DNA from: Tachypleus tridentatus | Taxonomy: Eukaryota > Arthropoda > Merostomata > Xiphosura > Limulidae | NCBI RefSeq assembly: GCF_004210375.1 | Contig: NC_134834.1 | Span: 16,733,027-16,797,026 of the forward strand | Direction of reading: 5' to 3' | DNA: 64,000 nucleotides | Shown: in pieces, positions 46,202 to 59,500 of the stretch | Layout: each line of letters opens with the position of its first letter | How positions within the stretch are numbered: position 1 is the first letter of the stretch | Translations under genes and position numbers: made by a program | The notes under the pieces: generated by a model | The model's database searches: none | Told to the model about the DNA's origin: nothing | What the model saw: only the letters and a program-made list of their open reading frames with translations

Positions 46202-48067
46202 TAAACTCATGAGTACGCCAACCCAGTAGGGTGTACAACTGGCGACATCTTCTGATCACAAAACAGTAACAGTAAAACTTGAGAAAATATCAATGATTGT
46301 TATGCTTGAATTTTGTTAAACTTTGTTTTAATATAATAATATTACTAATACTTCTGGCGACCAAGTTTTAGTCGATTGTTTAAAAAAATTTAATAATTAT
46401 TTCAAAAAACTAATTATCGAAACACTTAAACAGCAATAAAAAAGATTGTATCCTACCACCCTTAGACCGTTGAAAATACTGACTAGCCACAAGAGAACTA
46501 ATAACCTTGGAACATTTGTTTTTAAATATTTTTTTTAGCTTCAGTCAAATTTGCATGAACTGTTCTATAATTGTTCATTAAACTACATGTATTTTACTGT
46601 ATTAAAAGTTGCAGGTAAATGTACTTTATAATTTATGTTGTAATTTGACTTATGTTTATTCATAAAAAAAGGTGGAACTCAAGGGTTGCGACAGATTGAC
46701 TTTTGGTCCACAAATAAACACCAATTCCACGAGACGTTATATTTACTTGCAGTTTATCAACGAAATCAGTAACCTTAACACAAATATAACGTATCCAACG
46801 GTCAACGATCTGTTTCTCAAAACATTTTAAGGGAGAAAGTACTATCTTTTGCCGCAGTACGAAAACGTTTTAAAATTATTGTATATTTCATTTTTCTCAT
46901 TTCTATCATAGTAAGTTACTCAGCTTTCCATTTCGTCTGTGTGTTTATTATTGATAGTTAACGAAGTACTTCCGTAAGATAACTTGTAATGTTCTTCTTT
47001 TCAGCGAATCGGATAAAACCAGGTTTGGCCTGAATAATTTGATTTCTGAAGACTTTCAGACGGTAGAATTTTAGGAAAATAGAGGCCGCAAGTATATCTA
47101 ACCCTCTCAGGGCCTTAAAATCTGATACAGTTAAATATTTATAAGTTTAGTAGATTTCTAATTGTATTATTATTTTAAATTTAAACTTAAGTATGTTAGA
47201 CTTTTAATGAAACATAAATGGAATTTTAAATCGTGATACAATCTGACTTTTGAGGAAGTTATTGTTTTGCTTTTCTTATAGATTAAGAATTTTGGATCAA
47301 TTGTTTTATTTAAACTTTACTTGCTGGAGTTAAATTCATTTTGGTTTTACTTTATTTTAGCCTAACTTAAAAGAGGAATCACTTTAAACTGGTGAGAGAA
47401 ATACTCTTAATGTTGTTTCACAAATTCCTATACATCTGTTAAATACACTTGCAACATTTAACTTCTGAGCCGGAAAATACTACATATATTAAAACGATTT
47501 TGAAGCTACGCTTGTCACCATGTCTTTACAGTTTATGTTCCACATATAGTAACGTTCTACCTGATTACTCTGCATATTAACAATCAACTTGCAGTGTAGT
47601 TTCCACTGTGAGGTTGTCATATCCAAACCATATCACTCCTCCCCTAATTCATCGAGTATAAGAACTAGTAAGTGCTTATTTCAACAGTGAGATTGCACAT
47701 AAATAAAATCACAGAGGTCACTTCCACCAACGTGTCTCGTATGGTCTGTCTTTGAATTTAATAGCATGAATAACCACTTCATTCTTTAATTTCTTGAAGC
47801 ATATAACAGTTGAACGGGAGATATAATTGGAAGCTTCGTTTTGGTGAATCCATATCCTGTTGGTCATATTTCCAGGTAGATTCTTATTCATGTTCCATAC
47901 TGTTTACTGAATCACACAAATGGATTTGTCTACTAACCTCTGTGTTTATGGATTCTTACTTCGAAAAGAATGTATTTTATGTAAACAATAGCATGTTCAA
48001 AAGGTACACAAGACCTGACAGCCTTGAAACATTTTTTTTAATACACTTTTATTACATGGAGTATCCC
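46202..48067. other. Intergenic region upstream of the C1orf131 homologue
   Basis: The promoter of the C1orf131 homologue should lie here but I see no clear TATA box. The frame 47810-48076 on the plus strand has no recognisable domain and overlaps the better minus-strand candidate at 48055-48255. Confidence 0.45.
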
Positions 48068-48255
48068 TTTTTGTAGGTCTCTTCTTTCTTTGGGTACTTC
48101 TGATATCCTTTTAAAATCATTCTGAACAAAGGATATCCATGTCTTGGAAATTTTAAATCCATCATCTGATTGTATGAATATTTTGCATCAGGAAGGGCTA
48201 CTAGATATCCACCCCAAAGGCAAAATAAACTCTTAGTGGCATCACACTGTCTATG
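48055..48255 (-). CDS. Unidentified candidate terminal exon
   Basis: After a CATAGACAG acceptor-like end the minus strand reads CDATKSLFCLWGGYLVALPD, AKYSYNQMMDLKFPRHGYPL, FRMILKGYQKYPKKEETYKK, GYSM, then TAA within an AATAAA. The composition is protein-like (few stops, aromatic and basic residues). I do not recognise it and found no upstream exon. It could also be a transposon relic. Confidence 0.3.
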
Positions 48256-50305
48256 GAATACCAATATCAATCATAGTTCTTATACATTCTGTTCTACAGC
48301 AATTTTATTTTGGTGATGGTTGTCATTATGGCTAGGATAAATCCTTCATATTTTCATTGGCATCAAGTGTCAAAAAGTTGTAACATATTCCAAATAGCAA
48401 GTCTTCTCACAAAAGTATAAAATGCAATGTTCCAACTTTGTGTTTATCTTTTACTTTGATTGAAAAGCAACACAGGGACTAATTAGTACTGCTTGTGTCA
48501 GCCATGTTTTACAAATGTTTTCCACATGTAATTTATTGAAAAGTGGCAAATGAAATTAGCAAGTCCAGCTACCACAATGAACGTGTAATTACGTTGGTTA
48601 CATACAATAGTGCTTCCAGTGTAAAGTTTAGTATTCAACAGTCCTACAATAATTTATTTATCTTCTCAAATATTCACTTCAACAATGTTACTTACTTTAG
48701 AATTGTCCTTCCTTTCCTTTAAATTTCTAGAAAATTCTACAGATCAGTTGAAGAATGTAAGACAGTTGTAGCATTTTATAATACTGTGTTGTGAACATGT
48801 TACACTCTGTCCTGCATTTTAACTGTAAAATGTTACACTTATCAGACCTAAATACGAAAGTTCATAAACCTAGTAAACAATCCATCTATCTGCTTTGTAT
48901 TTGGAATGCAGAAAATCACACAACTGTTTAGCTATCAGTGAATATCATAGAATTCCTAAGAAATTATATGACAAACACTTTCTCAAGAAACAGCTTGTTA
49001 GGTTCACCACGGTTAATGTCAGGTCATACAATATTCTACCTAAAAACTTCATGCCACATTAACAAGATTTTATTTACTATTTGATTTAAAAATTTGTTCA
49101 ACTAACACTGATTTATAGAGCATGTTTGAAACAACTATTAAAGTGAAAATACCAAATCTATGGTAATGTCTGCTCCCTCTAAGGGTAAAATTACATATTT
49201 TTTCAGGCTTACACTTATCTTAATTCTAATTAAAACCATTTTAACTTGTAATCTGGTTATCAAAACTTCAAAACATATACCCTTTGGAAGATGGTCGCAC
49301 AGCAAAATATCTCGAAACTAGAACTTTGTAATGAGAAGTAAGATGCTGTATTTTTTATCTGTAAAAGAGTTTCTGATAACTTAGAATCAACTGTAATGAA
49401 TACGATACTTACCAACAGATAAATCAGAAATATGCCAATTCTGATGTAATTAAAAGCAACATTGCTTTTCATAAAAAATGTTTTCAGTTTCCCAACTTTC
49501 CAGATTTGTTTCCACCCTGTTTATACAATGTTCATTGACAAGTGTTATTTATAAATCTTTGTAAGAAAAAGAAATAAATATAAAAATACATTCCACACGT
49601 AGTCCACACACAACATCAAAAAAACAACTAAAAGTCTACAGTCATTTTACACCTTAGAAACAAAGAGAATCAGTTCTGGACTTGTAACAATGAGAACTTT
49701 TGAATGAAAAAAAAAGACATTTCGAGTGGTATTAAAACCACTTTACAATCAAGTTCCAATCTTTGTATACAAATTCTAAACTTCAAGAAGCTACAAAATG
49801 TTATTACCAGTATCCCCTTTTAGTATTAAAATTTGACTAGGTTATTCTTTCAAAAAGTAACAGATAAAAATTATGAAAAACAACATAGGTAAGCCATCTT
49901 TAAAATTCCACAAAAAATGTTGCTTTGCTTTCTATTTATTTTAATACAAAATATGTAATTCTTTTATCAGAAGTCACAATAGTGTCAAACTCAAATCTTT
50001 GAGCTTTACACATGGTGCTGTAAGAATTCTAATTGTACTGTTTTTGTTAAATGTTGTCTGTTTCATTGTAGTCTGCTAAAGATGTAGTTAATAATTCCTT
50101 GTTGGTTTTAAGACGGCCAGATGAAGTAGTAATATTTTCACATGCTTTATAATCTGTTATTTGTATCAATTATTTAGGAAGATAATTGAATAATTTCTTT
50201 GACTTCCTTGCTCACCTTTAAAATAACAACGAGCGAAACATTCTTCGTCTAAAATTAAAAATATGACAAAATGGGAAACAGTTCCTGAGTTGTTTATGGA
50301 CTTAG
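48256..50305. other. Intergenic, 3' flank of PSMB1, nothing recognised
   Basis: AT-rich sequence. The 70-codon frame at 49260-49472 (minus) is hydrophobic but shows no known motif. Confidence 0.45.
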
Positions 50306-50311
50306 TTTATT
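50306..50311 (-). promoter_or_regulatory. PSMB1: Candidate PSMB1 polyadenylation signal
   Basis: AATAAA on the minus strand 83 nt after the stop codon. Confidence 0.5.
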
Positions 50312-50393
50312 GACAAGCTACACCTTTTAACAGAAAAAAAACCAAGAAATGTCATTCACGAACTTCAAAGGTTGACGAATAACGTACGAGCGA

Positions 50394-50579
50394 TTAATCT
50401 TTACGAAGAGAGAACTTCTCTTCTTCGACACCATCTTTAGTTATTATGTTCATGACAATTCCATCACCAGTGTAAATATCTCTCTCGGCTGCAGAGATGA
50501 ATACATCTTTGATGATTCCAACTGCTCTTTCTTTAACAATTGGAAGCGGTGTCACACCTTGCATGTTCTTGAATCCAAT
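50394..50579 (-). CDS. PSMB1: PSMB1 last exon
   Basis: Acceptor TTGATATTACAG, phase 0. It reads [61 protein letters not shown], then TAA. It matches the C-terminal 61 residues of PSMB1. Confidence 0.97.
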   Translation of the reverse strand: MGFKNMQGVTPLPIVKERAVGIIKDVFISAAERDIYTGDGIVMNIITKDGVEEEKFSLRKD

Positions 50580-53500
50580 CTGTAATATCAAGTAAAGGTG
50601 TTGTGGTTTAGGTTAATATATAACTTAGCTCAATCATGAAGTCTTATCTTTTAGCTCTTGAACCATTAGCAACAACGTTCCAATTCACATAAACATTAAT
50701 ATACCACATTCACAAAAAACAAACTGTGCTTTAATTACTACTTATGTGATTAACAACTCTGTGATCAACGTTTAGATTGGTATACTGAAACGAAACAGAA
50801 TTCACTTGTTAGCTATTTGAACTTAAACAACAACATCAATAAACATTTCCTCTCTAGCCACCTTCCTAAACGATAAATACAGTTTAATTTTCTGATAAAA
50901 AAAATGTCTTGCATTTATTGTTATATAAATAATACAGAAATAATTTTCACTGATGTGTTGATGTGTTCACATCAAATACAAGTAGTTCATTTCTGGTAAG
51001 TGTTGATGTGCTCATATCAAATACAAGTAGTTCATTTCTGGTATGTGTTGATGTGCTCATATCAAATACAAGTAGTTCATTTCTGGTAAGTGTTGATGTG
51101 CTCATATCAAATACAAGTAGTTCATTTCTGGTAGATGTTGATGTGCTCATATCAAATACAAGTAGTTCATTTCTGGTATGTGTTGATGTGCTCATATCAA
51201 ATACAAGTAGTTCATTTCTGGTATCTGTTGATGTGCTCATATCAAATACAAGTAGTTCATTTCTGGTATCTGTTGATGTGGTCATATCAAATACAAGTAG
51301 TTCATTTCTGGTATGTGTTGATGTGCTCATATCAAATACAAGTAGTTCATTTCTGGTAAGTGTTGATGTGCTCATATCAAATACAAGTAGTTCATTTCTG
51401 GTATGTGTTGATGTGCTCATATCAAATACAAGTAGTTCATTTCTGGTAAGTGTTGATGTGCTCATATCAAATACAAGTAGTTCATTTCTGGTAGATGTTG
51501 ATGTGCTCATATCAAATACAAGTAGTTCATTTCTGGTATGTGTTGATGTGCTCATATCAAATACAAGTAGTTCATTTCTGGTATCTGTTGATGTGCTCAT
51601 ATCAAATACAAGTAGTTCATTTCTGGTATCTGTTGATGTGGTCATATCAAATACAAGTAGTTCATTTCTGGTATGTGTTGATGTGCTCATATCAAATACA
51701 AGTAGTTCATTTCTGGTAAGTGTTGATGTGCTCATATCAAATACCAAGTAGTTCATTTCTGGTATGTGTTGATGTGCTCATATCAAATACAAGTAGTTCA
51801 TTTCTGGTATGTGTTGATGTGCTCATATCAAATACAAGTAGTTCATTTCTGGTAAGTGTTGATGTGCTCATATCAAATACAAGTAGTTCATTTCTGGTAT
51901 GTGTTGATGTGCTCATATCAAATACAAGTAGTTCATTTCTGGTAAGTGTTGATGTGCTCATATCAAATACAAGTAGTTCATTTCTGGTAGATGTTGATGT
52001 GCTCATATCAAATACAAGTAGTTCATTTCTGGTATGTGTTGATGTGCTCATATCAAATACAAGTAGTTCATTTCTGGTATCTGTTGATGTGCTCATATCA
52101 AATACAAGTAGTTCATTTCTGGTATCTGTTGATGTGGTCATATCAAATACAAGTAGTTCATTTCTGGTATGTGTTGATGTGCTCATATCAAATACAAGTA
52201 GTTCATTTCTGGTAAGTGTTGATGTGCTCATATCAAATACCAAGTAGTTCATTTCTGGTATGTGTTGATGTGCTCATATCAAATACAAGTAGTTCATTTC
52301 TGGTATGTGTTGATGTGCTCATATCAAATACAAGTAGTTCATTTCTGGTAAGTGTTGATGTGCTCATATCAAATACAAGTAGTTCATTTCTGGTATGTGT
52401 TGATGTGCTCATATCAAATACAAGTAGTTCATTTCTGGTAAGTGTTGATGTGCTCATATCAAATACAAGTAGTTCATTTCGGTTATGTGTTGGTGTGGTC
52501 ATATCAAATACAAGTAGTTCATTTCTGTTATGTGTTGATGTGCTCATATCAAATACAAGTAGTTCATTTCTGGTATGTGTTGATGTGCTCATATCAAATA
52601 CAAGTAGTTCATTTCTGGTATCTGTTGATGTGCTCATATCAAATACAAGTAGTTCATTTCTGGTATCTGTTGATGTGCTCATATCAAATACAAGTAGTTC
52701 ATTTCTGGTAAGTGTTGATGTGCTCATATCAAATACAAGTAGTTCATTTCTGGTATGTGTTGATGTGCTCATATCAAATACAAGTAGTTCATTTCTGGTA
52801 AGTGTTGATGTGCTCATATCAAATACAAGTAGTTCATTTCTGGTAGATGTTGATGTGCTCATATCAAATACAAGTAGTTCATTTCTGGTATGTGTTGATG
52901 TGCTCATATCAAATACAAGTAGTTCATTTCTGGTAGATGTTGATGTGCTCATATCAAATACAAGTAGTTCATTTCTGGTATGTGTTGATGTGCTCATATC
53001 AAATACAAGTAGTTCATTTCTGGTAAGTGTTGATGTGCTCATATCAAATACAAGTAGTTCATTTCTGGTATGTGTTGATGTGCTCATATCAAATACAAGT
53101 AGTTCATTTCTGGTAGATGTTGATGTGCTCATATCAAATACAAGTAGTTCATTTCTGGTATGTGTTGATGTGCTCATATCAAATACAAGTAGTTCATTTC
53201 TGGTAAGTGTTGATGTGCTCATATCAAATACAAGTAGTTCATTTCTGGTATGTGTTGATGTGCTCATATCAAATACAAGTAGTTCATTTCTGGTATGTGT
53301 TGGTGTGCTCATATCAAATACAAGTAGTTCATTTCTGGTATATGTTGATGTGCTCATATCAAATACAAGTAGTTCATTTCTGTTGTGTGTTGGTGTGCTC
53401 ATATCAAATACAAGTAGTTCATTTCTGGTATATGTTGATGTGCTCATATCAAATACAAGTAGTTCATTTCTGGTAAGTGTTGATGTGCTCATATCAAATA

Positions 53501-56500
53501 CAAGTAGTTCATTTCTGGTATGTGTTGATGTGCTCATATCAAATACAAGTAGTTCATTTCTGGTAAGTGTTGATGTGCTCATATCAAATACAAGTAGTTC
53601 ATTTCTGGTATGTGTTGAGATGCTCATATCAAATACAAGTAGTTCATTTCTGGTAAGTGTTGATGTGCTCATATCAAATACAAGTAGTTCATTTCGGTTA
53701 TGTGTTGGTGTGGTCATATCAAATACAAGTAGTTCATTTCTGTTATGTGTTGATGTGCTCATATCAAATACAAGTAGTTCATTTCTGGTATCTGTTGATG
53801 TGCTCATATCAAATACAAGTAGTTCATTTCTGGTATCTGTTGATGTGCTCATATCAAATACAAGTAGTTCATTTCTGGTATCTGTTGATGTGCTCATATC
53901 AAATACAAGTAGTTCATTTCTGGTAAGTGTTGATGTGCTCATATCAAATACAAGTAGTTCATTTCTGGTATGTGTTGATGTGCTCATATCAAATACAAGT
54001 AGTTCATTTCTGGTATGTGTTGATGTGCTCATATCAAATACAAGTAGTTCATTTCTGGTAAGTGTTGATGTGCTCATATCAAATACAAGTAGTTCATTTC
54101 GGTTATGTGTTGGTGTGCTCGTATCAAATACAAGTAGTTCATTTCTGGTATGTGTTGATGTGCTCATATCAAATACAAGTAGTTCATTTCTGGTAGATGT
54201 TGATGTGCTCATATCAAATACAAGTAGTTCATTTCTGTTATGTGTTGATGTGCTCATATCAAATACAAGTAGTTCATTTCTGGTATGTGTTGATGTGCTC
54301 ATATCAAATACAAGTAGTTCACTTCTGGCATATGTTGATGTGCTCATATCAAATACAAGTAGTTCATTTCTGGTATATGTTGATGTGCTCATATCAAATA
54401 CAAGTAGTTCATTTCTGGTAAGTGTTGATGTGCTCATATCAAATACAAGTAGTTCATTTCTGGTAAGTGTTGATGTGCTCATATCAAATACAAGTAGTTC
54501 ATTTCGGTTATGTGTTGGTGTGGTCATATCAAATACAAGTAGTTCATTTCTGGTATGTGTTGATGTGCTCATATCAAATACAAGTAGTTCATTTCTACGT
54601 TAAAATAAGAAACCACATACTGCGTTTGACAAAAACACAGTAAAATTCTTTTAAATTTATAGCTTGTCAAAAACAGTTAACATAAAACTAAATCTAGTTT
54701 CTGTTTACTGACCTGATTGTCAAGTAAAGGTTGTATGAGGGCACTTGATGAGCCACCAGTTCTATATTGTACTTTCTCACAATGACCAATAGGGTCATAA
54801 GAATACACACAGCCCCGACCTTAAAAAACAACAACTAGTTATAACTGCAATAACTCAATTTGTCATGGTAAATAAAATAATCATTTGATTAACTCACATA
54901 AATAATCTGTCAATTTAAAATAATACTTACAGATAAAAAAACAAAAAATGTCACCATATATACCTTGCAGTATCAGGTGGTATGTCACCATATATACCTA
55001 AAATCATCAAGTGGTATGCCACCATATACATCTGGCATCATCAGGTGATATGTCATCAGATTTTCCTAGCATCATGTAATATGTCACCAGCTAAACCTAG
55101 CATCACTGGGTTTGTTGCTAGATAAATCTAGCATTACTTGCTGGTATATAGCTAGATATAACTAGCATAACTGGGTAGTATGTAGGTAAATATAATAGGA
55201 TAATTGGATGGTGTATAGCCAGACAAGGTAATTGCATGATACATTGCTTGATAAATCTAGCATAATTGGGTGGTATGTTGCTAGATGTAACTTGTATAAT
55301 TGGGTGGTACGTTGCTAGATGTAACTAGCATAATTGGGTGGTACGTTGCTAGATGTAACTAGCATAATTGGGTGGTATATAGCTGGATGTGATTAACATA
55401 ATTGAGTGGTATATAGCTGGATGTAACTAGCATAATTGAGTGGTATATAGCTGGATGTAACTAGCATAATTGGGTGGTATATAGCTGGATGTAATTAACA
55501 TAATTGGGTGGTATATAGCTGGATGTGAATAACATAATTGACTGGTATGTTGCTAGGTGTAACTAGCTGGATGTGATTAACATAATTGACTGGTATGTTG
55601 CTAGGTGTAACTACCAAAATTGGATGGTATATAGCTGGATGTGATTAACATAATTGACTGGTATGTTGCTAGGTGTAACTACCAAAATTGGATGGTATAT
55701 AGCTGGATGTGATTAACATAATTGACTGGTATGTTGCTAGGTGTAACTACCAAAATTGGATGGTATATAGCTGGATGTGATTAACATAATTGACTGGTAT
55801 GTTGCTAGGTGTAACTACCAAAATTGGATGGTATATAGCTGGATGTGATTAACATAATTGACTGGTATGTTGCTAGGTGTAACTACCAAAATTGGATGGT
55901 ATATAGCTGGATGTGATTAACATAATTGACTGGTATGTTGCTAGGTGTAACTACCAAAATTGGATGGTATATAGCTGGATGTGATTAACATAATTGACTG
56001 GTATGTTGCTAGGTGTAACTACCAAAATTGGATGGTATGCCTTCAGCAGAATCATACAGCACTTCAAAACTTCCAAGTTACATGTTCAGTAATACCACAA
56101 TTGTAACAAAAACCACAAAAGATATAACTTTACACTTGTAACTTAATGTTGAAATTGTTTTCTCCTGTATAAAAGAAACTACCACAGTGTTTGAATTTAT
56201 TTGACATATTAATTTGTTCTGCCATGACCAATACCTCTTCATAATAAAAACTGACCTAAGGTTTATAGTAATGAATGATTGACCAATACCTCTTCATAAC
56301 AAAAACTGACCTAAGGTTTATAGTAATGAATGATTGACCAATACCTCTTCATAACAAAAACTGACCTAAGGTTTATAGTAATGAATGATTGACCAATACC
56401 TCTTCATAACAAAAACTGACCTAAGGTTTATAGTAATGAATGATTGACCAATACCTCTTCATAATAAAAACTGATCTAAGGTTTATAGTAATGAATGATT

Positions 56501-59500
56501 GACCAATACCTCTTCATAACAAAAACTGACCTAAGGTTTATAGTAATGAATGATATTTCGAATAAAAACCCAAACAACATCCTTCAGCAGCTTTAGTCAC
56601 TTTCTGGATTGCATGTGTAGTGGTGTTGTGCATTAATATCTGAAAGATAAGAATCTTATATCTCCAAAACACAAGTTCCCAAAGTGTTATTCCAAGTAGT
56701 TCCTCAAACAGACAGGAAAGGAGAACTGATAAGACAAGTTAACAAACAGTATCAATATCAGCTATCAACGTACATCCTTTTTAACTTACTTGACTATTTT
56801 CTATATTTACAAAGTAACTGAAACTGGCTGCTGGAAGCAAGATAATTTAGGGTTAATGTAGGAATAAAAAACACAAGTTGGATCAGTATCCCAGTGCTAC
56901 ATAACAGAATTTTTAGGTCACCAATGTCAATGATTATCCTAAACAAACATGTACAATGAAGAGAGTTTTTGATTTTGTATAATTCACACCAATATATACA
57001 CAACTCCCTGAAATAGTCATACATCACTCTATGGAGAAGACAGAGACACAGAGTCCAACTGTTACAAGCTTCTACAAGACATCCACTGTATTATGTAACC
57101 CTCACCTAAGCAAGAGGATTAATGTATATTTGTAATTTTTGTACATACAATTTGCCAAGAAGACACAAACCATGAACAGAACACCTGCATGGTAATTAAT
57201 GAATAAAAACATGAATATATCTGAATTAAAACATATTCAAAACTAATTCTCCATTTTCAAGCGACAATAATGACAGAGAGATCAAGTAGTGAAATCTAGT
57301 TTCACGTACATCAGCTCACATATTTATAACCAAAAGAGAAAAAATGGGTATTTCCACTTCCTTCTATTACCTAGTTTTCTGAATTCTTTATGTTTTCATT
57401 TTTAAATATTTCATTATTTACAAGAATATACACAAACAGAAGCTCACTTATAAACACCAGCATCCCTTCTGTGATCCTGAACAAAAATATTAACACTCCT
57501 ACAAAAAGTGGGGCCTAATAGGCCCCAGAGAAAGGTTATTAATATTAGGCTAATAAATTTGTATTTAAATAAAATTTCTATTTCATTTGATTTCATTTCA
57601 TTTAAATACAAAATTATTAGCCTAATATTAATAACCTTTCAAGTTGCTCTGGGGCCTATTAGGCCTCACTTTTCGTAGGAGTGTTAATCACTAAATTTTT
57701 TTTTCATATGGTAAAAATTGGTCATGCTCCACTTGTATAATAAAATATTCTCCAAAGTGTCAAATAAAAACCTTATCGTTATCTCTAGACACTGAATTGG
57801 TTTGGTTTGTTTTGAATTTCGCACAAAGCTAAACGAGGGCTATCTGGGCTAGCCATCCCTAATTTGGTGTGACGGGGATTTGAACCCGTGACCCTCAGAT
57901 TACGAGTCAAGTGCCGTAACCACCTGGCCATGCTGGGGCCAGGCACCAAATTATAGGTCAAGCATGATCATTTCAGAAAATTCAACCTTTAACTTCAAAT
58001 TGTTGAACATAAAACACCATCAAGATGAGTGTGAAAAGAAACTTTTAACATTCATTTATCCTAAGGTAAAAAGTAGATCAGTTTCTGTAAAGAAAATAAT
58101 TTAACTGCCAGTGTGTCAAGTTGTATTTAAAAACTAGGCTTGCCAGCTCTAAAATTCATAGCTCTACCACAGATACAGCCCATACTACCACATTTGAAGA
58201 CTTTAGTTAAATGCAAAATTAATGCATGATTTATAACACATAAAAGTTTAAATTCTTTTTTAACCATACTGTATGTTGTCTAACAGGTAAAACACAGCTA
58301 CTAATTTTAGGAAATACATTTATATCAACGTAACAGCAGAGAAATTCTAATTCTTAAAAAACACTGAAACGAGAGAGAAATTACTGATGAAAACATATCT
58401 ATCTAGTTACAGAAACCTAGTCTGAAGAATAAAAATAACTTATAAGAAGTTACAATAATGTAAATAAACTGCAGGAACCTGTAAAAACGTTTTTATTTTC
58501 CAATGAACAGAAGTAAAGAGTGTTCAATGTGATCAAAATACACCTTTTTTTAAGAGTGTAATTATTTAAAACTGGTATACTATGAAAGTTTACCGATTAA
58601 TGAATGAAATGTAATGAAGAAAGGCGAGAATGGGCCAATGTCAAATGTCAATCAAACCTCACCCACCTCAAACATAAAATCAGAATGAAACGTTTTGATA
58701 TACAAACACTTACCATCTGCATCAATTCCTGCCAAGACATTGGATACATAGTAAGGAAAAAATCTTTTATAGTAGAGCATTGTGGTAATAAGCTGAGCTA
58801 CAGCTGGAGTAGACATTTGTTTATGGTGTTCATTTTCATACATCTGTAATAAAGATATAATTATAGCATAACATTAGACCTTAAATGGCTTTACTGCATG
58901 AGATGGCTCGAAATTATTAATAAACAACAACTTACATCCAGGTTCTTACCGTTAGACAAGTATACAGTTTAGTTTTATTGTGATACTGAGATACAAATGT
59001 ATATACACTCTTTAGGTATTTACTAACTTTATATATACTTTGCAGTTTTGTGAAAATCTAGTGATTTCTATTTAAATAAAATACACAAGGCATCAATTCA
59101 TTATATAGTAACAGTTGTTAATAATAAAACAGTGCATAATGCTATCACGTGTTAAAAACAAACCACATATGAAATCACTTATAATAACGGTGTTTATAAG
59201 GTACTTTTTGTTAAGACGATTAAAAATAAAACTTTTAATACCAAATATCTTTAGTTGAGCAACATAAAACAGGATTAAAACAATCAGTGGTTTGTATGTT
59301 AGAGCACACAAAGACCAGTAATAATTAAAAATAAATTTTTCTTTACTGGATCTCCAATGGTTTCCAGTAAGAAAAACAGAATTGAATCTTGACAACATGC
59401 TGTTGCTAAGACATCTCAGTCAGTACCAGGGTCACGCTTTCAACTGGACACACAGGTTCTCAGTTAAAATGTGTTTTCACAGTTTTTTTTTTATAAGGTA

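Noticed and set aside
47810-48076. 88-codon plus-strand frame
   Set aside because: No recognisable domain, no splice support, and it overlaps a better minus-strand candidate.
50947-54603. Frames of up to 795 codons on both strands over the 45-bp array
   Set aside because: Same reason: the period is a multiple of three, both strands are open at once, and the array lies wholly inside a PSMB1 intron.
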